DNA of 5,302 nt from Deltaproteobacteria bacterium UBA6601 (lineage in GTDB: Bacteria > Myxococcota_A > UBA796 > UBA9615): assembly GCA_002433485.1 (NCBI GenBank), contig DJIF01000020.1:17349-22650 (forward strand), given 5' to 3'. Positions 1 to 5,302 of the stretch are shown one piece after another. Every line of letters starts with the position of its first letter. Position 1 is the first letter of the stretch. Position numbers and translations under genes: made by a program. The notes under the pieces are model-generated. The model was not told the DNA's origin and searched no databases. It saw only the letters and a program-made list of their open reading frames with translations.

Positions 1-642
1 CATCGGCGCGTCGCCAAGACCCTCTTGGCGACGAAAAGAACCCCGCTCAGGTAGCTCCTCGAACTCTCCCAAATCAAGACCGTTGTAGATCAGATGAATC
101 CGATCAGCGGCAATGCCAGCCCGCGCAAACTGATTGACCTCGGCCCTGGAGACCGCAATCCAACGACTCGCGGCTTGCTGTACCGGTGCCCCCAGGAAGC
201 GATGCCAGAGGGACTTCACTGCGAGCTTGCGCTCAAGAGGAAGCAGGGTTCCGTTAGGGGTGACCACGATAGGCACCTGATGGCGGGCAGCAGCGCTCAA
301 CGCATAGTTATTGAGCAGGTGCCACCAACCATGAAGATGGACCACATCGGCCTGGCTGACTGCCGCCTCCAGCGCGTCCGCCGCACCCCGCGGCAGAAAC
401 AGCTGATGCTGGTACGCCAGCTGGTTGGAGAGGTTGGAGAGACGATGGATTTCGATTCCATGGTGCTGCTCGACCCCAGCGCTGGTGCGGGAGTGTGCAT
501 CCAGAGCGTCGGTGGTCACCACCCGCAGCTCATTCCCTCGAAGTTGCAGAGCCCGCGACAGGCCATACGCCAGACGAGGGATTCCCCCATAAGCCCAGGC
601 GGGCTGAAAGTAGGGAACAACCATCGCGATCTTCAAGCTCAC
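1..642 (-). CDS. GT4-family glycosyltransferase, N-terminal part (3' end outside window)
   Basis: The reverse strand is open from about 642 to the left edge and encodes about 214 residues of a GT-B fold glycosyltransferase of family GT4, a cytoplasmic enzyme that moves a sugar from a nucleotide donor to a glycan or lipid acceptor. Visible hallmarks are the hydrophobic first strand (KIAMVVPYF) followed by PAWAYGGIPR, which forms the N-terminal acceptor-domain loop; RVVTTD about 45 residues in; DVVHLHGWW; the strand VPIVVTPNGT; and then WIAVSRAE and IYNGLDLGEF, which lead into the donor domain. The C-terminal donor-binding half with the usual E-x7-E motif lies outside the window. Three in-frame starts are possible: GTG at 642, TTG at 636 (giving M-K-I-A, the commonest start form in this family) and ATG at 624; none has a strong Shine-Dalgarno. 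A stop lies upstream in frame near 711. The sugar and acceptor cannot be told. It is transcribed away from the other genes. An overlapping plus-strand frame at 94-657 is its antisense shadow. Confidence 0.93.
   Translation of the reverse strand, partial: MSLKIAMVVPYFQPAWAYGGIPRLAYGLSRALQLRGNELRVVTTDALDAHSRTSAGVEQHHGIEIHRLSNLSNQLAYQHQLFLPRGAADALEAAVSQADVVHLHGWWHLLNNYALSAAARHQVPIVVTPNGTLLPLERKLAVKSLWHRFLGAPVQQAASRWIAVSRAEVNQFARAGIAADRIHLIYNGLDLGEFEELPERGSFRRQEGLGDAPM
9..33. repeat. Perfect 10-bp inverted repeat inside the GT4 gene
   Basis: CGTCGCCAAG (9-18) and CTTGGCGACG (24-33) are exact reverse complements separated by 5 bases (ACCCT). The element sits in the coding frame of the GT4 gene, at the stretch encoding RRQEGLGD between the two GT-B domains. 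It is followed by AAAAGAA on the plus strand, not a T-run, and the T-rich stretch on the minus strand comes before the stem, so neither strand reads as a standard intrinsic terminator. Confidence 0.6.
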
Positions 643-702
643 AGCGCTGCAGGATAGTCCGAGTCGAGCGAGATGTCTGACGATGACCTCGCCGAGACCC
701 GC

Positions 703-723
703 GGTCCCTTAGCCTTGGGGACC
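703..723. repeat. Short inverted repeat (possible operator or hairpin)
   Basis: GGTCCC at 703-708 is mirrored exactly by GGGACC at 718-723 with a 9-base spacer; a T-G wobble at 709/717 could extend the stem to 7 pairs. No T-run follows on either strand, so it does not look like an intrinsic terminator. It lies just upstream of the putative -35 element at 734, which would suit a regulator binding site, but a 6-base match can arise by chance in GC-rich DNA. Confidence 0.3.
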
Positions 724-733
724 TTGTGAGCAT

Positions 734-762
734 TTGACAGCGCCCGAGCTAGCGGGAAAAGT
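734..762 (+). promoter_or_regulatory. Putative sigma-70-type promoter for the GT2 operon
   Basis: A perfect TTGACA (734-739) is followed after a 17-base spacer by AAAAGT (757-762), which matches TATAAT at three of six positions, including the important second A and last T. Transcription would start near 769, giving a leader of about 20 bases before the ATG at 790. The -35 is strong and the -10 weak, so this is a candidate only. Confidence 0.4.
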
Positions 763-775
763 GCCCCTTGTCCCC

Positions 776-781
776 GGAAGG
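776..781 (+). promoter_or_regulatory. Ribosome binding site of the GT2 gene
   Basis: GGAAGG at 776-781 lies 8 bases before the ATG at 790. It is purine-rich, resembles a Shine-Dalgarno, and supports this start even though it gives the protein an N-terminal extension of about 30 residues. Confidence 0.55.
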
Positions 782-789
782 CACCGACC

Positions 790-1596
790 ATGACTCAGGC
801 CCGACGCACGGAGCGCCTCGACCAGGGCGCACCGGAACCACGAGAAGGTGGCCACCTGCGCCTGCTCCAAAGCCGTGCTCCGCGGGTCCTGATCCTGATC
901 CCCTGCCTCAATGAAGGACCCCGCATCGGCGCGCTGCTAAGGGAGGTCCACAAGCTCCACCCTGGAACCGACATTCTGGTGGTGGATGACGGCTCCCAAG
1001 ATGACAGCGTCCAACGGGCTCGAGCTGCCGGCGCTGAGGTTCTGCAGCTACCCTTCCACCTGGGCTACGGCGCCGCACTCCAGACTGGCTACCGCTACGC
1101 TCTGGACGGTGGCTATGACGTAGTGGTGCAGATGGATGGCGACGGCCAACACCCCGCCGACGAAATAGCGACCCTGCTCGGCGCCCTTCAACAGAGCGGC
1201 TGCGATCTGGTAATCGGCTCGCGTTTCCTCGGGCGTCGCTGCTACAGGATTCCAGGACTGCGGCGACTGGGGATCTCCCTGTTCAGCAAGCTGGTCAGCT
1301 GCCTGGCAGGCCGACAGATCACCGATCCAACCTCAGGCTTTCAGGCCATGAATCGGCGCATGTTGAGCTTTTACCAGCAAGACTTTTACCCCTACGACTA
1401 CCCCGACGCCGACCTGCTCCTCCGGGTTCACTACGAAGGGCTGAGCTTCCAGGAACAGGCGGTGGAGATGCTGGCTGGACCGCCCGGTAAGTCGATGCAC
1501 TCCGGGCTGTCCCCTATTTATTATGTGTACAAGCTGCTGCTCAGCCTTGGTCTCACCTGGCTGAGCGGATCGCTGCGCCGAAGCCCCCTGCCCTGA
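790..1596 (+). CDS. GT2 glycosyltransferase, polyprenyl-phosphate sugar synthase-like (DPM1/GtrB-type)
   Basis: This 268-residue protein has a GT-A fold of family GT2, in the DPM1-like branch that moves a mannose, glucose or similar sugar from a nucleotide donor to polyprenyl phosphate at the inner face of the cytoplasmic membrane. In order: a first strand ending IPCLNE (37-42), the nucleotide-binding VDDGS (65-69), HLGYGAA (90-96), the metal-binding DGDGQH (116-121, the DXD region), GSRF (143-146), and the DPTSGF acceptor-side motif (179-184). The first 30 residues are a charged extension not typical of the core; no in-frame ATG or GTG offers a shorter start before the fold. Most GtrB-type relatives end in two membrane helices. 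Here the C-terminus (about 241-260, SPIYYVYKLLLSLGLTWLSG) has at most one hydrophobic or amphipathic segment, and the next gene, one base downstream, encodes a membrane protein. The sugar cannot be read from sequence. It is the first gene of the operon. Confidence 0.93.
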   Translation: MTQARRTERLDQGAPEPREGGHLRLLQSRAPRVLILIPCLNEGPRIGALLREVHKLHPGTDILVVDDGSQDDSVQRARAAGAEVLQLPFHLGYGAALQTGYRYALDGGYDVVVQMDGDGQHPADEIATLLGALQQSGCDLVIGSRFLGRRCYRIPGLRRLGISLFSKLVSCLAGRQITDPTSGFQAMNRRMLSFYQQDFYPYDYPDADLLLRVHYEGLSFQEQAVEMLAGPPGKSMHSGLSPIYYVYKLLLSLGLTWLSGSLRRSPLP

Positions 1597-1597
1597 C

Positions 1598-1951
1598 GTG
1601 CACATAGCGCCGCTCCTCGCCGCCCTCATCCTGTTGCTGGTAGTGGGGGAGTTGGTCCGTCGGCGACGCCTGCGAGAAGAATTCTCATGGATGTGGATAC
1701 TGGCGGCAGGCGGTGCTCTGGTGTTGAGCCTGTCTGCACGGAGTCGAGAGCTACTGGGCAAGTTGCTGGGCACCGGTGACGACACCCACACCAGCGTAAT
1801 TGCCGTCGCGCTGCTGTTTCTGGCCGGAATCTGCCTGGACCTCAGCAGCAAGGTTTCACGCCTGGCCGGCGGACAGAAGACCATCGCCCAGGACCTCAGC
1901 CGACTGCGCAAGGAAGTCCGAGATCTGCGCCGGGATGAGGAGGCCTCTTGA
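1598..1951 (+). CDS. Small DUF2304-type membrane protein
   Basis: This 117-residue protein has three likely membrane helices (about 3-20, 29-46 and 65-83). A basic cluster RRRRLREEFSW follows the first helix, and the charged C-terminal tail (about 84-115) has heptad-like leucines that could form a coiled coil (LSSKVSRLAGG, then IAQDLSRLRKEVRDL). Size, helix layout, the arginine-rich loop and the tail match DUF2304, a family of unknown biochemical role known for sitting beside GT2 polyprenyl-phosphate sugar transferases. The start is GTG at 1598, one base after the GT2 stop, with no clear Shine-Dalgarno, so translation is probably coupled. I infer that it anchors, dimerises or regulates the GT2 enzyme at the membrane, perhaps replacing the C-terminal helices other GtrB proteins carry. 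Assignment to the family is by pattern recognition. Confidence 0.85.
   Translation: MHIAPLLAALILLLVVGELVRRRRLREEFSWMWILAAGGALVLSLSARSRELLGKLLGTGDDTHTSVIAVALLFLAGICLDLSSKVSRLAGGQKTIAQDLSRLRKEVRDLRRDEEAS
1938..1943 (+). promoter_or_regulatory. Ribosome binding site supporting a TTG start
   Basis: AGGAGG at 1938-1943, inside the end of the DUF2304 gene, is a full-strength Shine-Dalgarno 4 bases before the TTG at 1948. It decides the rare TTG start of the TMTC-like gene, whose TTG overlaps the upstream TGA stop as TTGA. Confidence 0.7.
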
Positions 1952-3891
1952 AGACCGCAAGCCTGCGCCGCTGGCTGGTGCCGGGACTCATCACCACCTC
2001 CATTGCCCTGCTCTACCTGCCCTTTCTGGCGGTACCCTTCGAATACGATGACAAGGTAGAGATCCTGGCTAATCAGGTGCTTCGGGAGCCGGGCAACATC
2101 ACCGAGCTGCTCCGCTACAACCCGTTCCGGCTGCTGCTGCTGTGGAGCTTCGCTGCAGACCTCTGGGCCTGGGGTTTTCGACCGCAGGGCTACCGAGCTG
2201 TCAACATCCTTATCCATCTCGGCAACAGCCTGATGTTACTGGCCATCATGCGGCTCTTTGCCGAGCGTTGGAGGCTCGCCGAAGCGGGCCTGTTCGCTGC
2301 CGCTGGGGCGCTGCTGTTTGCGGTACACCCACTGGCCATCGAATCGGTCACCTATATCTCTGGCAGATCGTCAAGCCTGGCAACCTTCTTCGTGCTCCTC
2401 AGCCTGCTCAGTTATGCCCGCTACGTCGAACTGTTGGAGCGGGCCCAGCCTGCGGCAGCTGTGCTGCGCAGTGGCGCCCAAAGTCTGGCCCGCAGGATCG
2501 CCCTGGTGCTGGGCCTCAGCTTGTCCGCCTCGCTTCCTGTCGCCTGGGGCGTACGTCACGGCGACTTCACCCTACGAGCCGCCATACCCGGACTACTCGC
2601 TGTCATCGCCTGCATCATCCTGCTCGCCGCAGTGCTCAGTCGCAAAAATCCAGAAACTGACAAAGTCCCGCCGCAGTCTCACCGGACCCTCAGCCGGCGC
2701 GCTGCGATTTTTTACTGTGTGGCGCTGACCGCCTTCCTGCTGGGCTGCCTGTGCAAAGAGATCGCTGCGGTAACGCCCGCACTGCTCTTACTGGCCGAGC
2801 TCCAGGTCTGGCAAAAGACCTGGCGAGGCGCACTCCAGCGCCTTGGGGACCGGCTACTGCCCTTCGTGCTGGTCCCGGCACTGCTGATCGCGCTGCGCGC
2901 GGTGGCCTACGGCTACATTGCCTCGCCGGAATTTCTCCGCCCCTGGCATCACAACCTGATCACCCAGTTTGAAGTGGTCGCACGCTACCTAAAGCTGTGG
3001 CTGGTTCCTTACCCACTGAGCATCTATCACGAATACCCCGTGGTGCTCCCGCCAGGGACCCTGAAGACCTGGTTGAGTGCCGGTCTGTTGGCCACCTTGT
3101 TGGCCGCCGCCATGGTCTGGCGACGGCGACAGCCGGCGCTGTGCTTCGGACTGCTGGCTGCTGCGCTTTGCCTGGCACCAACCAGTTCATTGTTCGCCCT
3201 CAAAGAGACCATGGCCGAGCACCGCACCTACCTACCAAGTCTGGGCTATGCCTTCGTCGCTGGCGCCCTGCTCGCTGGCCCGGTGAGCCGCAAGTTCGGC
3301 AATCGCATCAGCGGGACGGTGCTGCTGGCCATGGTGCTCACCTATGGCGTACTGCACCACAGCTATCAACAGCTCTGGACCAGCGAAGAGCTGTTATGGA
3401 GCCACGCGGTACGGGTCAACCCTCAAGCCTCTGACGCCTGGCGCTACCTGGGTGACCTCTACCTCGGCCTGGAGCGAATGGACGACAGCGAGCGAGCCTT
3501 CGAGCGAGCAGTGGCGGCCCGTCCCAACAACGCCGAAGCGCTCACCAAGTGGGGGCTCATCAAGGCCCGCAGGGGCGAACTTGAAGCCGGCGGCGAGCTG
3601 TTCGCGAGGGCCCTGGACGTCGCCGGCTGCTACCCCCCCGCACTCAACAATCTGGCCCTGGTGGAGCGACGCCGGGGCGATGTTCTGGGCGCCATCGATC
3701 GCTATCATCAGAGCCTTACCTGTCTGAGCAACAATTACCGTGCCCACCTGGGCCTCGGAGACATCTACTATGGAGAGGTGGTGGATCGTAAACAGGCAGC
3801 AGAACACTACAGTCAGGCCTTAGAGCTGATGGACCCCCTGCACCCTGACATGCCCATGATCAAAGCGCGCCTGCTGGAGCTTACATGGTGA
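1948..3891 (+). CDS. TMTC-like multi-spanning GT-C glycosyltransferase with C-terminal TPR repeats
   Basis: This 647-residue membrane protein has about 12-14 hydrophobic helices over residues 11-470, then four TPR-like helical repeats at roughly 496-631. Features shared with the TMTC/PMT-like GT-C group are YDD (33-35) in the first extracytoplasmic loop, where the catalytic acid lies; GYRAVNILIHLGNS (81-94); HPLAIESVTYISGR (127-140); LCKE (268-271); TQFEVVARYLKLW (339-351) with HEYP (361-364); and PTSSLFALKE with EHRTYLP (411-430). Eukaryotic TMTC proteins are O-mannosyltransferases using dolichyl-phosphate mannose; bacterial relatives are mostly uncharacterised. By inference this enzyme takes a polyprenyl-phosphate sugar made by the GT2 enzyme and glycosylates a protein or glycan outside the cytoplasm, the TPR domain binding acceptor or partners. 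Residues about 180-250 look like an insertion with two extra helices. The TTG start at 1948 is backed by AGGAGG and overlaps the preceding stop. The alternative is a TPR membrane protein without catalytic activity. Confidence 0.88.
   Translation: MKTASLRRWLVPGLITTSIALLYLPFLAVPFEYDDKVEILANQVLREPGNITELLRYNPFRLLLLWSFAADLWAWGFRPQGYRAVNILIHLGNSLMLLAIMRLFAERWRLAEAGLFAAAGALLFAVHPLAIESVTYISGRSSSLATFFVLLSLLSYARYVELLERAQPAAAVLRSGAQSLARRIALVLGLSLSASLPVAWGVRHGDFTLRAAIPGLLAVIACIILLAAVLSRKNPETDKVPPQSHRTLSRRAAIFYCVALTAFLLGCLCKEIAAVTPALLLLAELQVWQKTWRGALQRLGDRLLPFVLVPALLIALRAVAYGYIASPEFLRPWHHNLITQFEVVARYLKLWLVPYPLSIYHEYPVVLPPGTLKTWLSAGLLATLLAAAMVWRRRQPALCFGLLAAALCLAPTSSLFALKETMAEHRTYLPSLGYAFVAGALLAGPVSRKFGNRISGTVLLAMVLTYGVLHHSYQQLWTSEELLWSHAVRVNPQASDAWRYLGDLYLGLERMDDSERAFERAVAARPNNAEALTKWGLIKARRGELEAGGELFARALDVAGCYPPALNNLALVERRRGDVLGAIDRYHQSLTCLSNNYRAHLGLGDIYYGEVVDRKQAAEHYSQALELMDPLHPDMPMIKARLLELTW
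3876..3879 (+). promoter_or_regulatory. Ribosome binding site of the radical SAM gene
   Basis: GGAG at 3876-3879, within the end of the TMTC-like gene, lies 5 bases before ATG 3885 and 8 bases before an in-frame GTG at 3888. Either codon would serve. ATG is preferred, and both give the same protein except for one residue. Confidence 0.45.
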
Positions 3892-5302
3892 GCCGCGGTA
3901 TCGATCTGGCGCTGGTGCGGGGCCCTGGTCCGCGCAGCGGCTACGGGCGGCTGGTGCTACCCCCGCTCGGGCTGTTGTCCATAGCTGCAGCAGCCGAGAT
4001 GGGCGGCTGGCGGGTCGCGGTGGTGGATGCCCCGGGTGAAGGGCTCAGCCAAGCCGACTTCCTCGAGCGACTGCGGACCCTGCGCCCCTTTGCCATCGGC
4101 CTCACCGGCATGACCCCTATGCGCGAGCAGATCGCCAGAGACATCAGCGCTACAAGGCACCTATGCGAGCGGCTGGTCCTGGGTGGAGTGCACGCCACCC
4201 GCTTTCAAGATCGGGCCTTGGCCGAATTCAAAGACCTCGACGCGCTGGTCATCGGTGAAGGAGACCACAGCATCTGCGAGTTGCTCAGCTACTGGGCAGG
4301 CGGCGAGCGCGGCCTCCCGCCGGCAGGAGTGCTGATCCGCGGCGAAGAGCTACGCCCGGCGGAGGCACCCACCGACCTGGACGCCCTGCCCTTCCCTGCC
4401 CGCCACCTGGTCTCCCATCACCGCTATCGCTATGTATTCCAGACCCGACCGCGCTTCACCACCATGGTCAGCTCACGGGGTTGCCCCTTCCGTTGCACCT
4501 TTTGCGACAAGACCGTCTCTGGCAGTGCCTGGCGGGCCCGCTCCGCAAACAACGTGGTCGATGAACTGGAAGAGATTCGCTATCGCTTCGACATCGGCTC
4601 AGTGTGCCTTTTTGATGACAACTTCACCCTACGCCGCAAGCGGGTCGTCGCTATTTGCGAAGAGATCCTGAGACGAGGCCTGGACATTCACTGGAAGTGC
4701 GAGGCTCGAGTCGACGGAGTGGACCGTGAGCTGACCCGATTGATGGCCGCAGCTGGTTGCAAGACCATTGCCTTCGGCCTTGAGTCGGGTAACCAGAGCA
4801 GTCTCGACCTGTTGCAGAAAGACCAACAGGTGGCGAGCGCAAGGACTGCGATTCAAGCGGCAGCAAGCGCAGGCATCGAGACCGTTGGCTACGCTCTGGT
4901 CGGGATCCCCGGCGAGACCCCAACAAGCAGCCGCGCAACTCTGCAACTGGCCCGCGAGACCGGCCTGGACTTTATCCAATTCTCCACCCTCTCACCCTAT
5001 GAGGGCACCGAACTGTTCCAGCAGGCGCAGGACTCCGCCTGGCTCCGGCAGACCCGGGTCCGCAACCCAGCCGACGCCGAAGAGTTGCGCGCAACCTTGC
5101 TGGCGCCAGGCTGGAGTGAGAAGCAGCTGGACCGAACCCTGCGCCAACTTTACGGCGGCTTCTACCTCCGACCCGGCTATCTGGCCCGGCAAGCCCTGCG
5201 CGCAAGCCGCAACGGCGTGCTCACACCGCGAGCCCGACTGGGTCTGGAGTTGGCCAGGTGGTGGGTCGGCAGAGACCGAGTGGCGGCGGCCGGGAGCGCC
5301 TG
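3885..5302 (+). CDS. B12-binding-type radical SAM protein (right edge partial)
   Basis: This frame is open from ATG 3885 to the right edge, giving 472 residues. The N-terminal part (about 1-150) resembles the cobalamin-binding Rossmann domain of the BchE-like radical SAM family: PPLGLLSIAAAAE (26-38), VAVVDA (44-49), IGLTGMT (71-77), LGGVHAT (99-105) and VIGEGD (122-127). The radical SAM core follows with CPFRCTFC, so C200, C204 and C207 bind the 4Fe-4S cluster, then LFDDNFT, FGLESG and GIPGET in the expected order. A C-terminal region of about 100 residues rich in arginine and alanine ends the visible part. The DxHxxG cobalamin-ligand motif is not evident (DAPGEG at 48-53 instead), as in many members. 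Such enzymes perform methylations or other radical chemistry at unreactive carbons of lipids, sugars, tetrapyrroles or peptides; the substrate is unknown. The ATG overlaps the preceding gene by 7 bases (ATGGTGA). The last two bases are TG in frame, so the stop could be one base beyond the window. Confidence 0.92.
   Translation, partial: MVSRGIDLALVRGPGPRSGYGRLVLPPLGLLSIAAAAEMGGWRVAVVDAPGEGLSQADFLERLRTLRPFAIGLTGMTPMREQIARDISATRHLCERLVLGGVHATRFQDRALAEFKDLDALVIGEGDHSICELLSYWAGGERGLPPAGVLIRGEELRPAEAPTDLDALPFPARHLVSHHRYRYVFQTRPRFTTMVSSRGCPFRCTFCDKTVSGSAWRARSANNVVDELEEIRYRFDIGSVCLFDDNFTLRRKRVVAICEEILRRGLDIHWKCEARVDGVDRELTRLMAAAGCKTIAFGLESGNQSSLDLLQKDQQVASARTAIQAAASAGIETVGYALVGIPGETPTSSRATLQLARETGLDFIQFSTLSPYEGTELFQQAQDSAWLRQTRVRNPADAEELRATLLAPGWSEKQLDRTLRQLYGGFYLRPGYLARQALRASRNGVLTPRARLGLELARWWVGRDRVAAAGSA

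Larger units (their letters stand above)
643..789. other. Divergent intergenic region
   Basis: This 147-base stretch lies between the leftward GT4 gene and the rightward four-gene run, so it should hold promoters for both directions. Rightward, a perfect -35-like hexamer and a ribosome binding site are visible and are listed separately. Leftward, I see no convincing -35/-10 pair. A short inverted repeat sits in the middle. I see no RNA gene or coding frame with family resemblance in it. Confidence 0.7.

Noticed and set aside
9..33. Intrinsic terminator
   Set aside because: The stem is strong, but no T-run follows it on either strand, and it lies within an open coding frame that continues to the edge.
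94..657. Plus-strand open frame of 187 codons
   Set aside because: It lies antisense to the GT4 gene. Its translation has no recognisable motifs and looks like low-structure shadow sequence, while the reverse strand gives a coherent GT4 protein.
1940..1947. GAGGCCTC palindrome as an operator
   Set aside because: It is the chance overlap of the Shine-Dalgarno with codons at the gene junction. Eight bases with no spacer cannot form a hairpin, and there is no second copy nearby to support an operator.
1333..2217. Minus-strand open frame of 294 codons across the GT2/DUF2304/TMTC-like genes
   Set aside because: It spans three junctions of well-supported plus-strand genes, and its translation is Arg/Ser/Gln-rich with no domain pattern. 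This is typical of antisense frames in GC-rich DNA.
3394..3807. Minus-strand open frame of 137 codons inside the TPR region
   Set aside because: The plus strand here encodes clear TPR-like repeats; the antisense frame has no independent start signal or family resemblance that I can defend.
3885..5302. Frameshift or pseudogene in the radical SAM gene
   Set aside because: I translated the frame through to the edge; cluster cysteines and all later motifs appear in order with no internal stop.

Overview
The window is GC-rich and almost fully coding, with no RNA genes, mobile elements or CRISPR arrays that I can see. Codon use, GTG and TTG starts, and tightly packed or overlapping genes point to a high-GC bacterium. 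A proteobacterium is a reasonable guess, but nothing here fixes the taxon. The gene content (glycosyltransferases, a lipid-linked-sugar type membrane enzyme and a radical SAM enzyme) suggests part of a cell-surface glycan or glycoconjugate cluster.

Layout: a glycosyltransferase family 4 (GT4) gene runs leftward from about 642 and leaves the window at position 1, so only its N-terminal half is visible. A 147-base divergent intergenic stretch (643-789) follows, with a plausible promoter for the rightward genes and a short inverted repeat. Four rightward genes then form an apparent operon: a GT2 polyprenyl-phosphate sugar synthase-like enzyme (790-1596), a small DUF2304-type membrane protein (1598-1951), a large multi-spanning GT-C/TMTC-like protein with C-terminal TPR repeats (1948-3891), and a cobalamin-binding-type radical SAM protein (3885 to the right edge). 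The junctions are a 1-base gap, a 4-base overlap and a 7-base overlap, which strongly suggests co-transcription and translational coupling.

Working model (inference): the GT2 enzyme transfers a sugar from a nucleotide donor to a polyprenyl phosphate on the cytoplasmic face. The DUF2304 protein may anchor or regulate it. The TMTC-like protein would use the flipped lipid-linked sugar to glycosylate a protein or glycan outside the cytoplasm, with its TPR domain recognising the acceptor or partners. The radical SAM protein would add a chemically difficult modification, such as methylation at an unactivated carbon, to the lipid, sugar or another product. The divergent GT4 enzyme probably belongs to the same surface-glycan locus. 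The most interesting points are the pairing of a DPM1-like synthase with a TMTC-like enzyme in one bacterial operon, the possible split of a GtrB-like enzyme into two polypeptides, and the coupled radical SAM gene.
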